Assembly (NCBI RefSeq): GCF_003369915.1
Contig: NW_022881614.1
Span: 13,446,001 to 13,510,000 of the forward strand
From: Drosophila miranda
Taxonomy: Eukaryota; Arthropoda; Insecta; Diptera; Drosophilidae
Direction: 5' to 3'
DNA: 64,000 nucleotides
Shown here piece by piece: positions 24,501-39,500 of the stretch. A model generated the notes under the pieces. It saw nothing but the letters and a program-made list of their open reading frames with translations, was not told the DNA's origin and did not search any database. Both the position numbers and the translations under genes were made by a program. The first letter of the stretch is position 1, and each line of letters begins with the position of its first letter.

Positions 24501-27500
24501 TCCGTCCGTCTGTCCGTCTGTCCGTCCCTTCAGCGCCTAGTGCTCAAAGACTATAAGAGCGAGAGCAACGATGTTTTGGATCCTGACTTCTGTGATATGT
24601 CACTGCTACAAGAATATTTCAAAACTTTGCCCCGCCCACTTCCGCCCCCACAAAGGGCAAAAATCTGTGTGTTCGGGCCAGCCGCTGAAGAATAACCGTA
24701 ACTTTAACATTATTATTGTATGAGCAGAGAGAGCCGCCTATGTTGTAAAACGTTGACGTTCTGCAGAGCTGCTGCGCTCTCCCGCTAAAGGGGCTCTCTG
24801 CCGCCGCCACTTCGGCAACTACTTTGATCTGCTGCCGCCACTTCGGCAATCACTTTGATCTAACGCCGTCGTCTATAGTTTAGTTCTATGCTAACCCCTC
24901 TGCGCATTGGTTGCATATCGATCTCGCATAAAGTTTATCTGGCAATAGCAAGCAATCGGCTTCCGCTAAGCCACCAAGATTAATATTAAAGTTTATAAAG
25001 TTTAACCCAAAATCTCTTTTCATTTTTGAAACACATAGGTGCCAAAAAAGCTTGGCATCTCAAACATTGGTGACCACCCGACGTGATATAAAACCATTGC
25101 TTAATCGCGTTCCGTTAAAAAATTTATTATTTATACAATATTTTGTTGTTGGGTAGTTTAACTACCAACAAATACATTTGGGTGCACGTTGAAAAACAGT
25201 TTAAAGTGCAAATTCAGTGAGAGTGCGGCTGGAATATTTATAGACAAATTCCGGTACTTTAAGCGTCGAATCTCTCATTCTCTGCGCAGCTGCAGCCGCG
25301 GTTCTTGACTTTTCGTGTCTTGCATTCTCGCTCTCGCGTCTATACATCGTCGCTTAAGCGGTATTTCATTTTCCGTTGTTGTTTCGAATTGCACAACGGT
25401 TAACATGGACAACGATCCGAATACAGGCGCGGGCGGAAATATTGTGGTGGCTGATTCCAGACTGAGTCTGTATAAGCGTAAAAGTCAGTCATTATATGAT
25501 CGATTGCACAGGCTTGGCGAATCCTTCGCGGGGAATAAAATCGATAAGCTGACCGCCGCGGAAGTCGAGGTGCGCCTTGATATGTTGGCAGAAATTCGAG
25601 AGGAATTTAATAAGGCCCATAATGAGTTGGAGGCTCTCGATCAAAACGAGATTGGGAGTGAGCTGCGCGAAATCTTCGATACTCTTTTCATATCGTTGAA
25701 AGCTGAGTTGCTGGCTGCTGTTAAAGTAAGCCAGTCACACGCCGCTGCCCATTCTACGACTCTGCCAAGCCATCCGGACATAGTACCATCATCATGGCTC
25801 ACAAGCAGCGACTTCCTGAGCTGAAGGTGCCTAAGTTTTCTGGTGGATACGTCGAGGTCTCGGATTTTATTGCAATGTTTCAATCGGTGATTGAAGCGGA
25901 TGCTGATCTCAGTGACATCGAGAAATTCCAGCACCTTCGCTCTTGCCTCGCTGATGCGGCTTTGGATTCGGTTCGATCGTTAGAGCTCTCCAGTGCCAAT
26001 TATCGTGCGGCTCTGGATATACTTAATAAACGATTTAATAACAAAAGACTTGTTTTCCAGGCACACATCAAGAAGATTCTTGGGGTAAAGAGGGTAGACT
26101 CGCCTTCTGCTAAAAGGCTTCGGGAGTTTTCGGATGCAGCCAATTTACACATGCGAGCATTGCAGACATTGGGAACTGCTGAGGAGATTTCAGGATTCAT
26201 GGTCATCAACATGCTGCTGCAGAAGTTGGATTCGAAGACGCAAACCAAATGGGAGGAGCACACATCGTCGGATGCTATACCTACCGCAGAGGAATTCTTC
26301 GAATTCTTGCAGCAACGCTGCCAGAAAATGGAGCGGTTGGAATATGCTACAGCGACACACGCTAGTAGCGATCAGGTGGGAAAAAGCCAGTCCTATACGC
26401 AGGTTAAGAAAACGTTTGTAGCTGCCAACTCTTCCGCCGGCCCGTCTGTATGCGTCTTTTGCCACTCAGCGGGCCATGGAATATACTCGTGCAAGATATT
26501 CGGAAATCTCTCACCGTTGCTGCGCCTATGCTTTCCCTATGCTTCAATTGCCTAAAGCCGGGGCACCGGACCCGCGCATGCAATAGTGGAAAATGTCGAG
26601 TATGCGGCGGCAGGCATCATAGTTTGTTGCACTTCGATAGTATACAGCCCACAACACAAGGCTGCCCAGGTATTACTCCTCCCGATCTGGCCGTTCAACC
26701 GGACACTCTTTCCGTTGCTCAAAATTCTGCTAGCAGCTCGTCTCTACCTTCGTCTACCTCTCTTGCTGCCCAAGGTCTTCACTCTGATGTCGTGCTTCTG
26801 GCTACAGCCGTGGTTCTCGTAAAGAATCGGTCTGGCGTTTTAGTTCCTTGTCGTGCCATCTTAGATTCAGGATCGCAGCTGCATGTCGTCACATCCAGGT
26901 TCGCCCAGCAACTTCAGCTTAGGAGAACTCAATCGTCTGCACTTGTGTCTGGGCTGGGCGATACCAGCGTTTCTACTGAGGGATCCACCATAAGCAGTTG
27001 TATGCATTCTCGCACCTCTGCTTACACAACTACACTTACTGCTCTCATCGCCCCCACGATTACCGATTCTCAACCAAGTATGACAGTAAATTTATCCGAT
27101 TGGCGTATTCCATCTAACATTCAGCTCGCTGATCCTGCATTTTTCAATCCTCAACGGGTTGATCTTCTCATTGGTGCGAGCGTTTTTTATGATCTCCTCT
27201 GCGTAGGGCAAATCAAACTCACCGATGGACTGCCTCTTCTGCAGAAGACCCGGCTTGGGTGGATCGTATCTGGCGGTGGACAGAAGGTATCAAGCTCGGC
27301 GCTTTTGGCTACGCACAATTGTCCAGATTCGATAGCTGAGATGGAAGCAAGGTTGGATAAAACTCTTCGTATGTTTTGGGAAGTCGCGAATTGTGTGGAG
27401 GCTGGGTTGAATACCAAAGAAGAAGACGATTGTGAAGCACATTTCGTAAGCCACCTTTCACGGTTGCCATCCGGGGAGTATGCAGTTCGTCTGCCGCTAA

Positions 27501-30500
27501 ATAACAATTCTGATCGTTTAGGAGAATCTTATGCTCAGGCTTATCGACGGTTCATCAGTCTGGAGCGAAAACTGGAGCGTAATCCTACACTCAAGGAGCG
27601 GTATTCCGCCTTTATGAGGGAGTACATTGACTTGCATCATATGCACCAAGTCAACCCTGATTCCCGTAGTCTCTGCAAATATTTCTTGCCTCATCACTGT
27701 GTCCTAAAGGAGGATAGTACGACGACAAAACTCCGTGTCGTTTTCGACGGATCCGCAGCTACATCAACTGGATATTCTCTAAATGATGTGATGATGACAG
27801 GCCCTGTTATTCAGCCTGCATTGTTTAACATATTGATTCGCTTTCGAACATATCCAGTCGCTCTCACTGGGGACATTTGTAAAATGTACCGCTGCGTACG
27901 AGTGTCTCCACCCGACAATTTGTATCAGTGCATCCTATGGCGAGATTCCATCGAGTCCGAAGTTCAAGTCTACACATTAGACACCGTCACATACGGGACG
28001 AGGGCTGCATCATTTTTAGCGGTCCGCGCAATGCACCCGCTGGCCATCGACGAGGGTGAGTCCTACCCTCTTGGCTCAGCTGCTCTGCGGCAGGAGTTTT
28101 ACGTGGATGACCTTATTTCGGGCGGACAAGATGCACCAAACATCAGCTTTACTGTCCCGTGGTAATTTTAGACTTAGGAAATGCTGCTCCAGTCACCAGG
28201 AAGTACTTGAGGGAACCCCTGAAGATGACATAGAGAAGTTCCTAAAGTTTAATGATGGAAGCGACATTGCCAAAACTCTCGGCTTAGCGTGGGACCCTGC
28301 TTCGGATCAGCTGCTTTTTGCCTTGTCCGCACTGGACACAAACTCAAAGCCATCAAAGCGGTCGGTTTTATCTACGATTGCGCGGTTCTACGACCCTCTT
28401 GGATTGATAAATCCAGTCATTGTCAGGTGCAAAATCTTCCTTCATCAGCTTTGGAGAGAAAATTTGGATTGGGATGAAAGCCTACCCTCAGCGTTGCATT
28501 CAACTTGGATGGACTTGAGAAATAGTTTGGCAAGCATTTCTCGGATCTCATTTCCTCGCTTGGTTCTTCGGTCTAGTGTGGCTACAGAAGTTCACGGATT
28601 CTGTGATGCCAGCTTAGAAGCATATGGCGCTTGCGTGTATGTCGAGTCCAGGGATGCCCAGTCTTTGAGCCACGTTTTGTGCTCAAAGTCGCGAGTGGCG
28701 CCGCTAAAGACTATATCGATTCCTAAGCTGGAATTAAGTGGAGCCCATTTGCTTGCGAAAATCATGCAGAATGTAAAGGACATGGGAATCTTTACAGGTC
28801 GGTTCTATTGCTGGTCGGATTCGTCAACAGCATTATCTTGGATTAGGGACGAGCCAGCTAAATTTCAAGTTTTCGTGGCAAATCGAGTTGCATCAATTCA
28901 GGAGTTGACGGCAGCCATGGAATGGCGCTATGTTCCCACATCGTTAAATCCTGCTGATATTCTCTCGAGAGGCTCGCTTCCCAACCATCTTATCCAGTCA
29001 GAGCTATGGTTTCACGGCCCATCCTTTTTGCTAGGCTCCAAGGATAAGTGGCCTGTATCTCCATCTAACAACATAGCAACTTTGGAGCTTCGCAAGAGAG
29101 GATTGCTAATCACGTCTCCACATGCCGATCTCACGTCCGGATGCAAATTTGCGAATTCATTCTTTCGCATGCAGCGCACATTCGCCTACATGCATAAATT
29201 TATACATCGTCTTAGGCATCCAGGACTCACCGTTTCTGATATTCGGCAAGGAACGCATCTTCTAATTCGACACATTCAGCTGGCAAATTTGTGGATGGAC
29301 ATAAAGGAGATTCGGCGCAATGGTCAAGTCATGAAATCTAGTTCTATTAGTTCGCTCAACCCGTTCATCGATCATTCTGGACTACTTAGAGTTGGAGGTC
29401 GTCTTGGCAACTCATCGCTAGGATTTGACGCTCAGCACCCGCTCATTCTGCCAAAGGGACATTCTATTACCTTTGCGCTGATAAGATATTATCATGAAAG
29501 AAACCTCCATGCCGGACCTCGCGCCTTGCTATCCAAAATTCGGCTGGAATATTGGCCCATTGGAGGTGTTAAGGCAGTGTCAAGGGTCGTCAGCAGATGT
29601 GTGAGATGCTTCAGGACTAGGCCGCGCATGGTCGAACACATCATGGGAGACCTACCTAAGGAACGTTTGGAAGGATCTCGAGCTTTTGAAGTCACTGGAG
29701 TAGATTACTGTGGACCTTTTTTCTACCGATCAGAAATCCGCACGAGGCCTCCGATCAAGTGCTACATTAGCGTATTCATCTGTTTCACTTCTAAGGCTAT
29801 ACACATGGAGCTCGTAAAGGATTTGACCACCGCATCGTTTCTAGGCGCACTAAAGCGTTTTACTTCCACTCGAGGAAGGCCAAGTCAAATTTGGTCGGAC
29901 AATGCGACAAACTTCGTTGGGGCCAAGAACGAGCTTCTGGAGCTAAAGAAGCTTTGTCTGAGCGAACCGCATATGAAGGAGGTCCACGAATCCTGCTTGG
30001 CTGACTCGATCGACTGGCGTTTCATCCCACCTCGCTCTCCGCATTTTGGCGGGTTGTGGGAAGCGGCCGTGAAGACCGCAAAATATTACCTGTACCGCTT
30101 AGTTGGACCATCTGTGCTTAGCTTCGACGAGCTGCGCACTCTGATCTGTCAGATCACTGCAATTGTTAACTCTCGCCCTTTGCTCTCGCTTTCAGAAAAT
30201 CCTGATGATTTAGACGTTTTGACTCCTGCTCATCTGCTTTTAGGCGGCCCCCATGAGCAAATCCTCGAGCCTGACCTAACGAAGCTGAACTAAAATCGTC
30301 TGGATGGCTGGCAGCGGGTCACCCAACTACAGCAAATATTTTGGAGCCGTTGGCGCGAAAAGTATCTCACTCTTTTGTGGACGAAAATCTTCCTCCAATG
30401 CGTTGGCCACTGTCTAGAGTGGTCAATGTCGTTTTGGGCAAGGACGGAGTGTGTCGCGTCGCTGACCTGAAGACATCCTCAGGAAACATCAGGAGGGCCG

Positions 30501-33500
30501 TCACTCGGCTATGTTTGCTGCCCCTTAAGGAATCTGTGGAGAGACTAGCTCCCAACGGGGGGTATAAAAATGATCCGATCTGATCCAGATTCAGCAATCT
30601 GATAGATATGGTCATTATCTATGATTCTGCGTTTTTAGTTTTCTCGAATCTGCAATATTGTGGATGCAACAGATTTTCGTCTTTTGTGGGTCGGAAGGGG
30701 GTGGGGCGAAATTCTGAGATATAAGGTTTATAGTGAGATCTAACAGAAGTGCGGATACCAAATTTGGTTACTCTAGCCTTAATAGTCTCTAAGATTTGTG
30801 GATGCCCCAGATTTTCGTCCTTTGCGGGGGCGGAAGGGGGTGTGGCGAAATTTGGACACGAAACGGTCAAGGTCCGATATCACAGGAGTGTGGATACCAA
30901 ATTTGGTTGCTCTGGCTCTTATAGGTTCTGAGATCCTTGAACTCATATTTTGCAATTGGCAAAACCGACCATGAAACCTGTGTGTTAGAGAGAGACAGAG
31001 CGAGAAATAATGAAATTGTTTTCTTGATTCTGGCTATAATAATTATACGATCTGGTTCAGATTTTGCACTCTAGAAGATATAGTCATCTTCCACGATTCT
31101 GCGTTTCTAGTTTTCTCGTATCGTCGAATTGTGGATGCCACAGATTTACGCCCTTTGTGGGGGCGGGGAAAAGTTTTGAAATATTTTTGTAGCAGTGACA
31201 TATCACAGAAGTCTGGATCCAAAACATCGTTGCTCTAGCTCTTATAGTCTTTGAGCATTAGGCGCTGAAGGGGACGGACAGACGGACGGACGGACGGACG
31301 GACGGACGGACGGACGGACGGACGGACGGACGGACGGACAGACAGACAGGGCTCTATCGACTCGGCTATTGATGCTGATCAAGAATATATATACTTTATG
31401 CGGTCGGAAACGATTCCTTCTGGACGTTACACACATCCACTTTTACCACAAATCTAATATACCCCAATACTTATTTTGAGTATCGGGTATAACGAGGGGG
31501 AACGTTGTGAGTTGCAGCGGACACCGCAACTCTACAGTTATACCCGATACTAAGTCAGTATGGCTCTCCTCCGGTAGACGCCGCTAATGTTGAACGACAC
31601 GACAAAGAGTGCGTGCGAGAGAGACAGAAAATCAGTCTGAGCGTGTTGATTTGTTCCTTTTGGCTATAAAAATGATCTGATCTGATACAGATTCAGCAAT
31701 CTGATAGATATGATCATTATCTATGATTCTGCGTTTTTAGTTTTCTCGTATCTTCAAAATTGTGGATGCCACAATTTTTCGTCCTTTGGGGGGGTGGAAG
31801 TGGGTGGGGCGAAATTTTGAGATATACGTTTTAAAGTGAGATCTAACAGGAGTGCGGATACCAAATTTGGTTACTCTAGCCTTAATAGTCTCTGAGATTT
31901 GTGAATATCCCCAGATTTTCATCCTTTGCGGGGGCGGAAGGGGGTGTGACGAAATTTTGAAACAAACTCGTCTCGGTCCGATATATTAGGAGTGTGGATA
32001 CCAAATTTGGTTGCTCTAGCTTTTGTAGTCTCTGAGATCTAGGCGCTAATGTTTTACTCTAAGCAAAGCCGCCTATGCTACGTGTGTGTTAGGGAGAGAC
32101 AGGGCGAGAAAAAATGAAATTGTTTTCTTGATGCTGGCTATAATAATAATACGATCCAATTCAGATTCTGCAGTCTAAAAGATATGGCTATTCTCTACGA
32201 TTCTGCGTTTTTGATTTTATCGTATCTTTAAAAATGTGGATGCCACAGATTTTCGTCCTTTGTGGGGGCGGAAGTGGGCGGGGCGAAGTTTTGAAATATT
32301 TTTGTAGCAGTGACATATCACAGAAGTCTGGATCCAAAACATCGTTGCTCTAGCTCTTATAGTCTTTGAGCACTAGGCGCTGAAGGGGCCAAAACTTCGC
32401 CCCGCCCACTTCCGGCCCCACAAAGGACGAAAATCTGTGGCATCCACATTTTTAAAGATACGATAAAATCAAAAACGCAGAATCGTAGAGAATAGCCATA
32501 TCTTTTAGACTGCAGAATCTGAATTTGATCGTATTATTATTATAGCCAAAATCAAGAAAACAATTTCATTTTTTCTCGCCCTGTCTCTCTCTAACACACA
32601 CGTAGCATAGGCGGCTTTGCTTAGAGTAAAACATTAGCGCCTAGATCTCATAGACTACAAAAGCTAGAGCAACCAAATTTGGTATCCACACTCCTAATAT
32701 ATCGGACCGAGACGAGTTTGTTTCAAAATTTCGCCACACCCCCTTCCGCCCCCGCAAAGGACGAAAATCTGGGGATATTCAAAAATCTCAGAGACTATTA
32801 AAGCTAGAGTAACCAAATTTGGTATCCGCACTCCTGTTAGATCTTACTATAAAACGTGTATCTCAAAATTTCACCCCACCCCCTTCCGACCACACAAAGG
32901 ACGAAAATCTGTTGCATCCACAATATTGAGGATACGAGAAAACTAAAAACGCAGAATCATAGATAATGATCATATCTATCAGATTGCTGAATCTGGATCA
33001 GATCAGATCATTTTTATAGCCAAAAGGAACAAATCAACACGCTCAGACTGATTTTCTGTCTCTCTCGCACGCACTCTTTGTCGTGTCGTTCAACATTAGC
33101 GGCGTCTACCGGAGGAGAGCCATACTGACTTAGTATCGGGTATAACTGTAGAGTTGCGGTGTCCGCTGCAACTCACAACGTTCCCCCTCGTTATACCCGA
33201 TACTCAAAATGAGTATTGGGGTATATTAGATTTGTGGTAAAAGTGGATGTGTGTAACGTCCAGAAGGAATCGTTTCCGACCCCATAAAGCATATATATTC
33301 TTGATCAGCATCAATAGCCGAGTCGATTGAGCCATTTCTGTCTGTCCGTCTGTCCGTCCGTCCGTCTGTCCGTCTGTCCGTCCCCTTCAGCGCCTAGTGC
33401 TCAAAGACTATAAGAGCTAGAGCAACGATTTTTTGGATCCAGACTTCTGTAATATGTCACTGCTACAAAAATATTTCAAAACTTCGCCCCGCCCACTTCC

Positions 33501-36500
33501 GCCCCCACAAAGGACGAAAATCTGTGGCATCCAAAATTTTAACGATACGAGAAAACCAAAAACGCAGAATCGTAGAGAATGACTATATCTTTTATACTAC
33601 AGAATCTGAATTGGATCGTATTATTATTAGAGCCAGCATCAAGAAAACAATTTCATTTTTTCTCGCCCTGTCTCTCTTAACACACACGTAGCATAGCCGG
33701 CTTTGCTTAGAGTAAAACATTAGCGCCTAGATCTCAGAGACTATAAAAGGTAGAACAACCAAATTTGGTATCCATACTCCTAATATATCGGACCGAAACG
33801 AGTTTGTTTCAAAATTTCGCCACACCCCCTTCCGCCCCCGCAATGTACGAAAATCTGGGAATATTCACAAATCTCAGAGACAATTAACGCTAGAGTAATC
33901 AAATTTGGTATCTGCACTTCTGTTAGATCTCACTATAAAACGTATATCTCAGAATTTCGCCCCACCCCTTTCCGCCCCCACAAAGGACGAAAATCTGTTG
34001 CATCCACAATATTGCAGATTTGAGAAAACTAAAAACGCAGAAACATAGATAACGACCATATCTATCAGATTGCTGAATATGGATCAGATCAGATCATTTT
34101 TATAGCCAAAAGGAACAAATCAATTTGCAGTGGCTACGCAGCGCGTGACGTCACGCTCAGACTGATTTTCTGTCTCTCTCGCACGCACTCTTTGTCGTGT
34201 CGTTTAATATTAGCGGCGTCTGCCGGAGGAGAGCCATACTGACTTAGTAGACTTAGACTTAGTAGACCATACTGACTGTAGAGTTGCGGTGTCCGCAGCA
34301 ACTCACAACGTTCCCCCTCGTTTTATTTCCATACTTTCACGGTTCGTATATGTATATTCACATGTGAGGCTAAATTTAAATGCCCCATTTAAATTTGCAG
34401 AAATCGTAGAGGCTAGCTAACGGCAGGGGCTTGGCATAAAATATTATTATTGAAATGTGCAGATATATCTGCTAGACACGTAAATACGTATATAGCCTGC
34501 CACATGGCGAGGCATAGTGACTACAGCTTGTTAGACAGTTGTTGGACACAGGTGTTAGGAGACCGCACACAGAGACACACACAGACCATAGATCGGACCG
34601 TAAATCAAAGAAATGAAGCCAGAAATAAATAAGAATGTGTATGTAGTAGGAGTAGTATGTAAGTTAACGACAAAGTTGCCAAAACACCAGCAACCGACAC
34701 AAGCCGCTCCAGATCGCCAAAACTGCTGGATCAGCGTCTGGATGATATCCGCCAACGGCGGGGGATTCCGAGAAATACCTCGCCACGGCTGAACTGCTGT
34801 CGTTGCATCGCTGCAACATTCCGCGGTCGCGAACCCACAGTAAGAATAGGGCCTCAAAATATATTGAAAAGTAGTCTATAATTATTCGTCAAATAAAGAA
34901 CACGGACTTCGTCCGCAAGAAAATTCAATACGTTGAATTTATTAATATAAAATTTTAACTGGCGCCCGAGCAGGGACCCGTGCGTAAAACGATAGAGCAA
35001 AACGGTTTCTAAGTTCGCGTAGTCGGGTTAATTAAAACCTTAAGTTAATTGTAACGACGGCATATCAGTGGACCGACGCGTAACGACAGAACAAAACGAT
35101 TTCTAAGTTCGCGTATTCGGACCTACTAAAAAACACTTAATTGTGTCAGCTACAATTTGGTGGACCGGAGGACTGTAGATCCGCTCGCAGGGCACCTTCA
35201 CTGGAGTATGGAAACCGAGGCCCAAGTAGGAAAACCAAGAAGGAATATGCTCGGACCATCTGGAGGAACGGCCACAGCCCTAACCTTACTGTAAGCTAGT
35301 GAATAGACCCTATAAATAATTGAAAAACTGAAAGCTAAATAATCAAAAGAAAGATCATAATACAAAGTAAATCATTTCAAATTGCAATATAAAACGAGGG
35401 GGAACGTTGTGAGTTGCTGCTGACACCGCAACTCTACGGTTATACCCGATACTAAGTCAGTATGGCTCTCCTCCGGCAGACGCCGCTAATATTGAACGAC
35501 ACGACAAAGAGTGCGTGCGAGAGAGACAGAAAATCAGTCTGAGCGTGACGTCGGGCGCTGCGTAGCCACTGCAAATTGATTTGTTCCTATTGGCTATAAA
35601 AATGATCTGATCTGATCCAGATTCAGCAATCTGATAGATATGGTCATTATCTATGATTCTGCGTTTTTAGTTTTCTCGAATGTGCAATATTGTGGATGCC
35701 ACAGATTTTCGTCCTTTGTGGGGGCGGAAGTGGGCGGGGCGAAGTTTTGAAATATTTTTGTAGCATGACATATCACAGAAGTCTGGATCCAAAACATCGT
35801 TGCTCTGGCTCTTATAGTCTTTGAGCACTAGGCGCTGAAGGGGACGGACAGACGGACGGACGGACAGACAGACAGGGCTCAATCGACTCGGCTATTGATG
35901 CTGATCAAGAATATATATACTTTATGGGGTCGGAAACGATTCCTTCTGGACGTTACACACATCCACTTTTACCACAAATCTAATATACCCCAATACTCAT
36001 TTTGAGTATCGGGTATAACGAGGGGGAACGTTGTGAGTTGCTGCGGACACCGCAACTCTACAGTTATACCCGATACTAAGTCAGTATGGCTCTCCTCCGG
36101 CAGACGCCGCTAATATTAAACGACACGACAAACAGTGCGTGCGAGAGAGACAGAAAATCAGTCTGAGCGTGACGTCGGGCGCTGCGTAGCCACTGCAAAT
36201 TGATTTGTTCCTATTGGCTATAAAAATGATCTGATCTGATCCAGATTCAGCAATCTGATAGATATGGTCATTATCTATGATTCTGCGTTTTTAGTTTTCT
36301 CGAATGTGCAATATTGTGGATGCAACAGATTTTCGTCCTTTGTGTGGGCGGAAGGGGGTGGGGTGAAATTTTGAGATACACGTTTTATAGTAAGATCTAA
36401 CAGGAGTGCGGATACCAAATTTGGTTACTCTAGCTTTAATAGTCTCTGAGATTTTTGAATATCCCCAGATTTTCGTCCTTTGCGGGGGCGGAAGGGGGTG

Positions 36501-39500
36501 TGGCGAAATTTTGAAACAAACTCGTCTCGGTCCGATATATTAGGAGTGTGGATACCAAATTTGGTTGCTCTAGCTTTTGTAGTCTCTGAGATCTAGGCGC
36601 TAATGTTTTACTCTAAGCAAAGCCGCCTATGCTACGTGGGTGTTAGAGAGAGACAGGGCGAGAAAAAATGAAATTGTTTTCTTGATGCTGGCTATAATAA
36701 TAATGCGATCCAATTCAGATTCCGCAGTCTTAAAGATATGGTCATTCTCTACAATTCTACGTTTTTGGGTTTCTCATATCTTTAAAATTGTGGATGCCAC
36801 AGATTTTCGTCCTTTGTGGGGGCGGAAGTGGGCGGGGCGAAGTTTTGAAATATTTTTGTAGCAGTGAAATATCACAGAAGTCTGGGTCCAAAACATCGTT
36901 GCTCTAGCTCTTATAGTCTTTGAGCACTAGGCGCTGAAGGGGACGGACAGACGGACCGACAGACATGGCTCAATCGACTCGGCTATTGATACTGATCAAG
37001 AATATATATACTTTATGGGGTCGGAAACGATTCCTTCTGGACGTTACACACATCCACTTTTCCCATAAATCTAATATACCCCAATACTCATTTTGAGTAT
37101 CGGGTATAATTATCCAACTTTGCGATTCCTACGGGACCCTCCAAAGTAGAAGGAAGAACCCAGCCACTGGGTTTAACAAAAATAAACTTACATATAATAA
37201 ACAAATCGAAAAAGAAAATTGCCCCAAAAATACACGCACACAAAAACAGAATCCTGAAACATAAAGCCACAAGCACAATAAAGGCAAATACAAACTCAAA
37301 ACAAACACACACAAAAACGAGGGGGAACGTTGTGAGTTGCTGCGGAGACCGCAACTCTACAGTTATACCCGATACTAAGTCGTGAGCGTGACGTCGGGTG
37401 CTGCGTAGCCAGTGCAAATTGATTTGTTCCTTTTGGCTATAAAAATGATCTGATCTGATCCAGATTCAGCAATCTGATATATATGATCATTATCTATGAT
37501 TCTGCGTTTTTAGTTTTCTCGTATCCTCAATATTGTGGATGCAACAGATTTTCGTCCTTTGTGGGGGCGGAAGGGGGTGGGGCGAAATTTTGAGATACAC
37601 GTTTTATAGTAAGATCTAACAGGAGTGCGGATACCAAATTTGGTTACTCTAGCCTTAATAGTCTCTGAGATTTTTGAATATCCCCAGATTTTCGTCCTTT
37701 GCGGGGGCGGAAGGGGGTGTAGCGAAATTTTGAATCAAACTCGTCTCGGTCCGATATATTAGGTGTGTGGATATTAAATTTGGTTGCTCTAGCTTTTGTA
37801 GTCTCTGAGATCTAGGCGCTAATGTTTTACTCTAAGCAAAGCCGCCTATGCTACGTGTGTGTTAGAGAGAGACAGGGCGAGAAAAAATGAAATTGTTTTC
37901 TTGATTCTGGCTATAATAATTATACGATCTGGTTCAGATTTTGCACTCTAGAAGATATAGTCATCTTCTACGATTCTGCGTTTTTAGTTTTCTCGTATCG
38001 TCGAAATTGTGGATGCCACAGATTTTCGCCCTCTGTGGGGCGGAAGTGGGCGGGGCAAAGTTTTGAAATATTCTTGTAGCAGTGACATATCACAGAAGTC
38101 TGGATCCAAAACATCGTTGCTCTCGCTCTTATAGTCTTTGAGCACTAGGCGCTGAAGGGGACGGACAGACGGTCAGACGGACGGACGGACAGACGGACAG
38201 ACAGACATGGCTCAATCGACTCGGCTATTGATGCTGATCAAGAATATATATACTTTATGGGGTCGGAAACGATTCCTTTTGGAGGTTACACACATCCACT
38301 TTTACCACAAATCTAATATACCCCAATACTCATTTTAAGTATCGGGTATAAAAATAAATAAATACAAATTGTTAAATAAAACAGTAAGTTATCAACCCCA
38401 GTGGGGCAAAATTGTCTTAAACTAAGTAGAAATAATATTCCCACCTCGCAGACTGATAGAGTTCTCATATTAATCCTACAAATTACAATCGAAAACATAA
38501 CCCACACAATCATTTCTATATACAATTTTTATTTCTTTTGATTATCTTAAAAATTGGTGACGGTAAAAATTCGGTCCATACCGAAAAATTTGTGTAACTA
38601 ATGTTCAAGTTCATGGCAAACCCGAACAATCTTATCCGACCCCCTGTACTAAATTTAGCACAGCAGGAACAGGAGGGCGACCGAGAAGCCAGACAACCAC
38701 AAAGATTAATACAAAGACAAGGGGAACACCAACAGCATAGAAACATGGCCAGTCAGGAAGAAATAGTTGCCCTTGTAACCCAAACTTTGAATCAACAGCT
38801 ACCTACATTAATAGGGCAGCTGACTAACCCAACGGAGAACTTTTTGAATGTCCCGGATCAAGGAATCAGTACAGAACATAGAGCGAACTTATCAGACTTA
38901 GATAAAATACCGAACGTAGTCAAATGCATGCGGGAATTCTCAGGAGACCCATGTCAATTTAGCTCATGGAAAAAAGGAGTAGATAGGATTCTTGAAAATT
39001 ATACGTCCTTAAAGGGGACTGCAAAGTATTTCGGCATTTTACATACCATTAGGAACAAGATAACAGGAAATGCAGACTCAGCACTAGAGTCATACAATGT
39101 CCCGCTAGATTGGGGCGCACTGTCTAAAGTTTTAACGCTCCATTATGCAGACAAACGGGATATAAGCACTTTGGAATACCAAATGACAACAATCGTTCAG
39201 GGTAACAACCAATCCGTTGAAGAATTCCATCAGACAGTCTTTAGACATTTAACGTTGATTTTAAACAAAATCGGCTGTATGGAGGTAACACGAGAATCCG
39301 CAGCATTACTCACAAAAATTTACCGAGACAAAGCCTTGGACACCTTTGTTCGAGGACTCAAAGGCGATCTTTCACGCCTTCTCGGCATAAAAGAACAGGA
39401 AGGCCTTCCAAATGAACTGCATTTGTGTTTAAAATTAGAAAACCAATATTATAGGACCAATCATGCAAACGGTAGGACACAAATGTTCAGGCCTATGGAC

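Larger units (their letters stand above)
31493..33190. repeat. Large inverted repeat (palindrome) of two Helitrons
   Basis: Arms of about 800 bp flank a spacer of roughly 90 bp (32296-32388). Transcription across it would give a long hairpin RNA. It lies inside the ttd14 intron. Confidence 0.75.

Noticed and set aside
31270..31345. GACG repeats and the many regularly recurring Helitron pieces as a CRISPR-like array
   Set aside because: Simple microsatellite inside a eukaryotic transposon, with no spacers and no associated genes.
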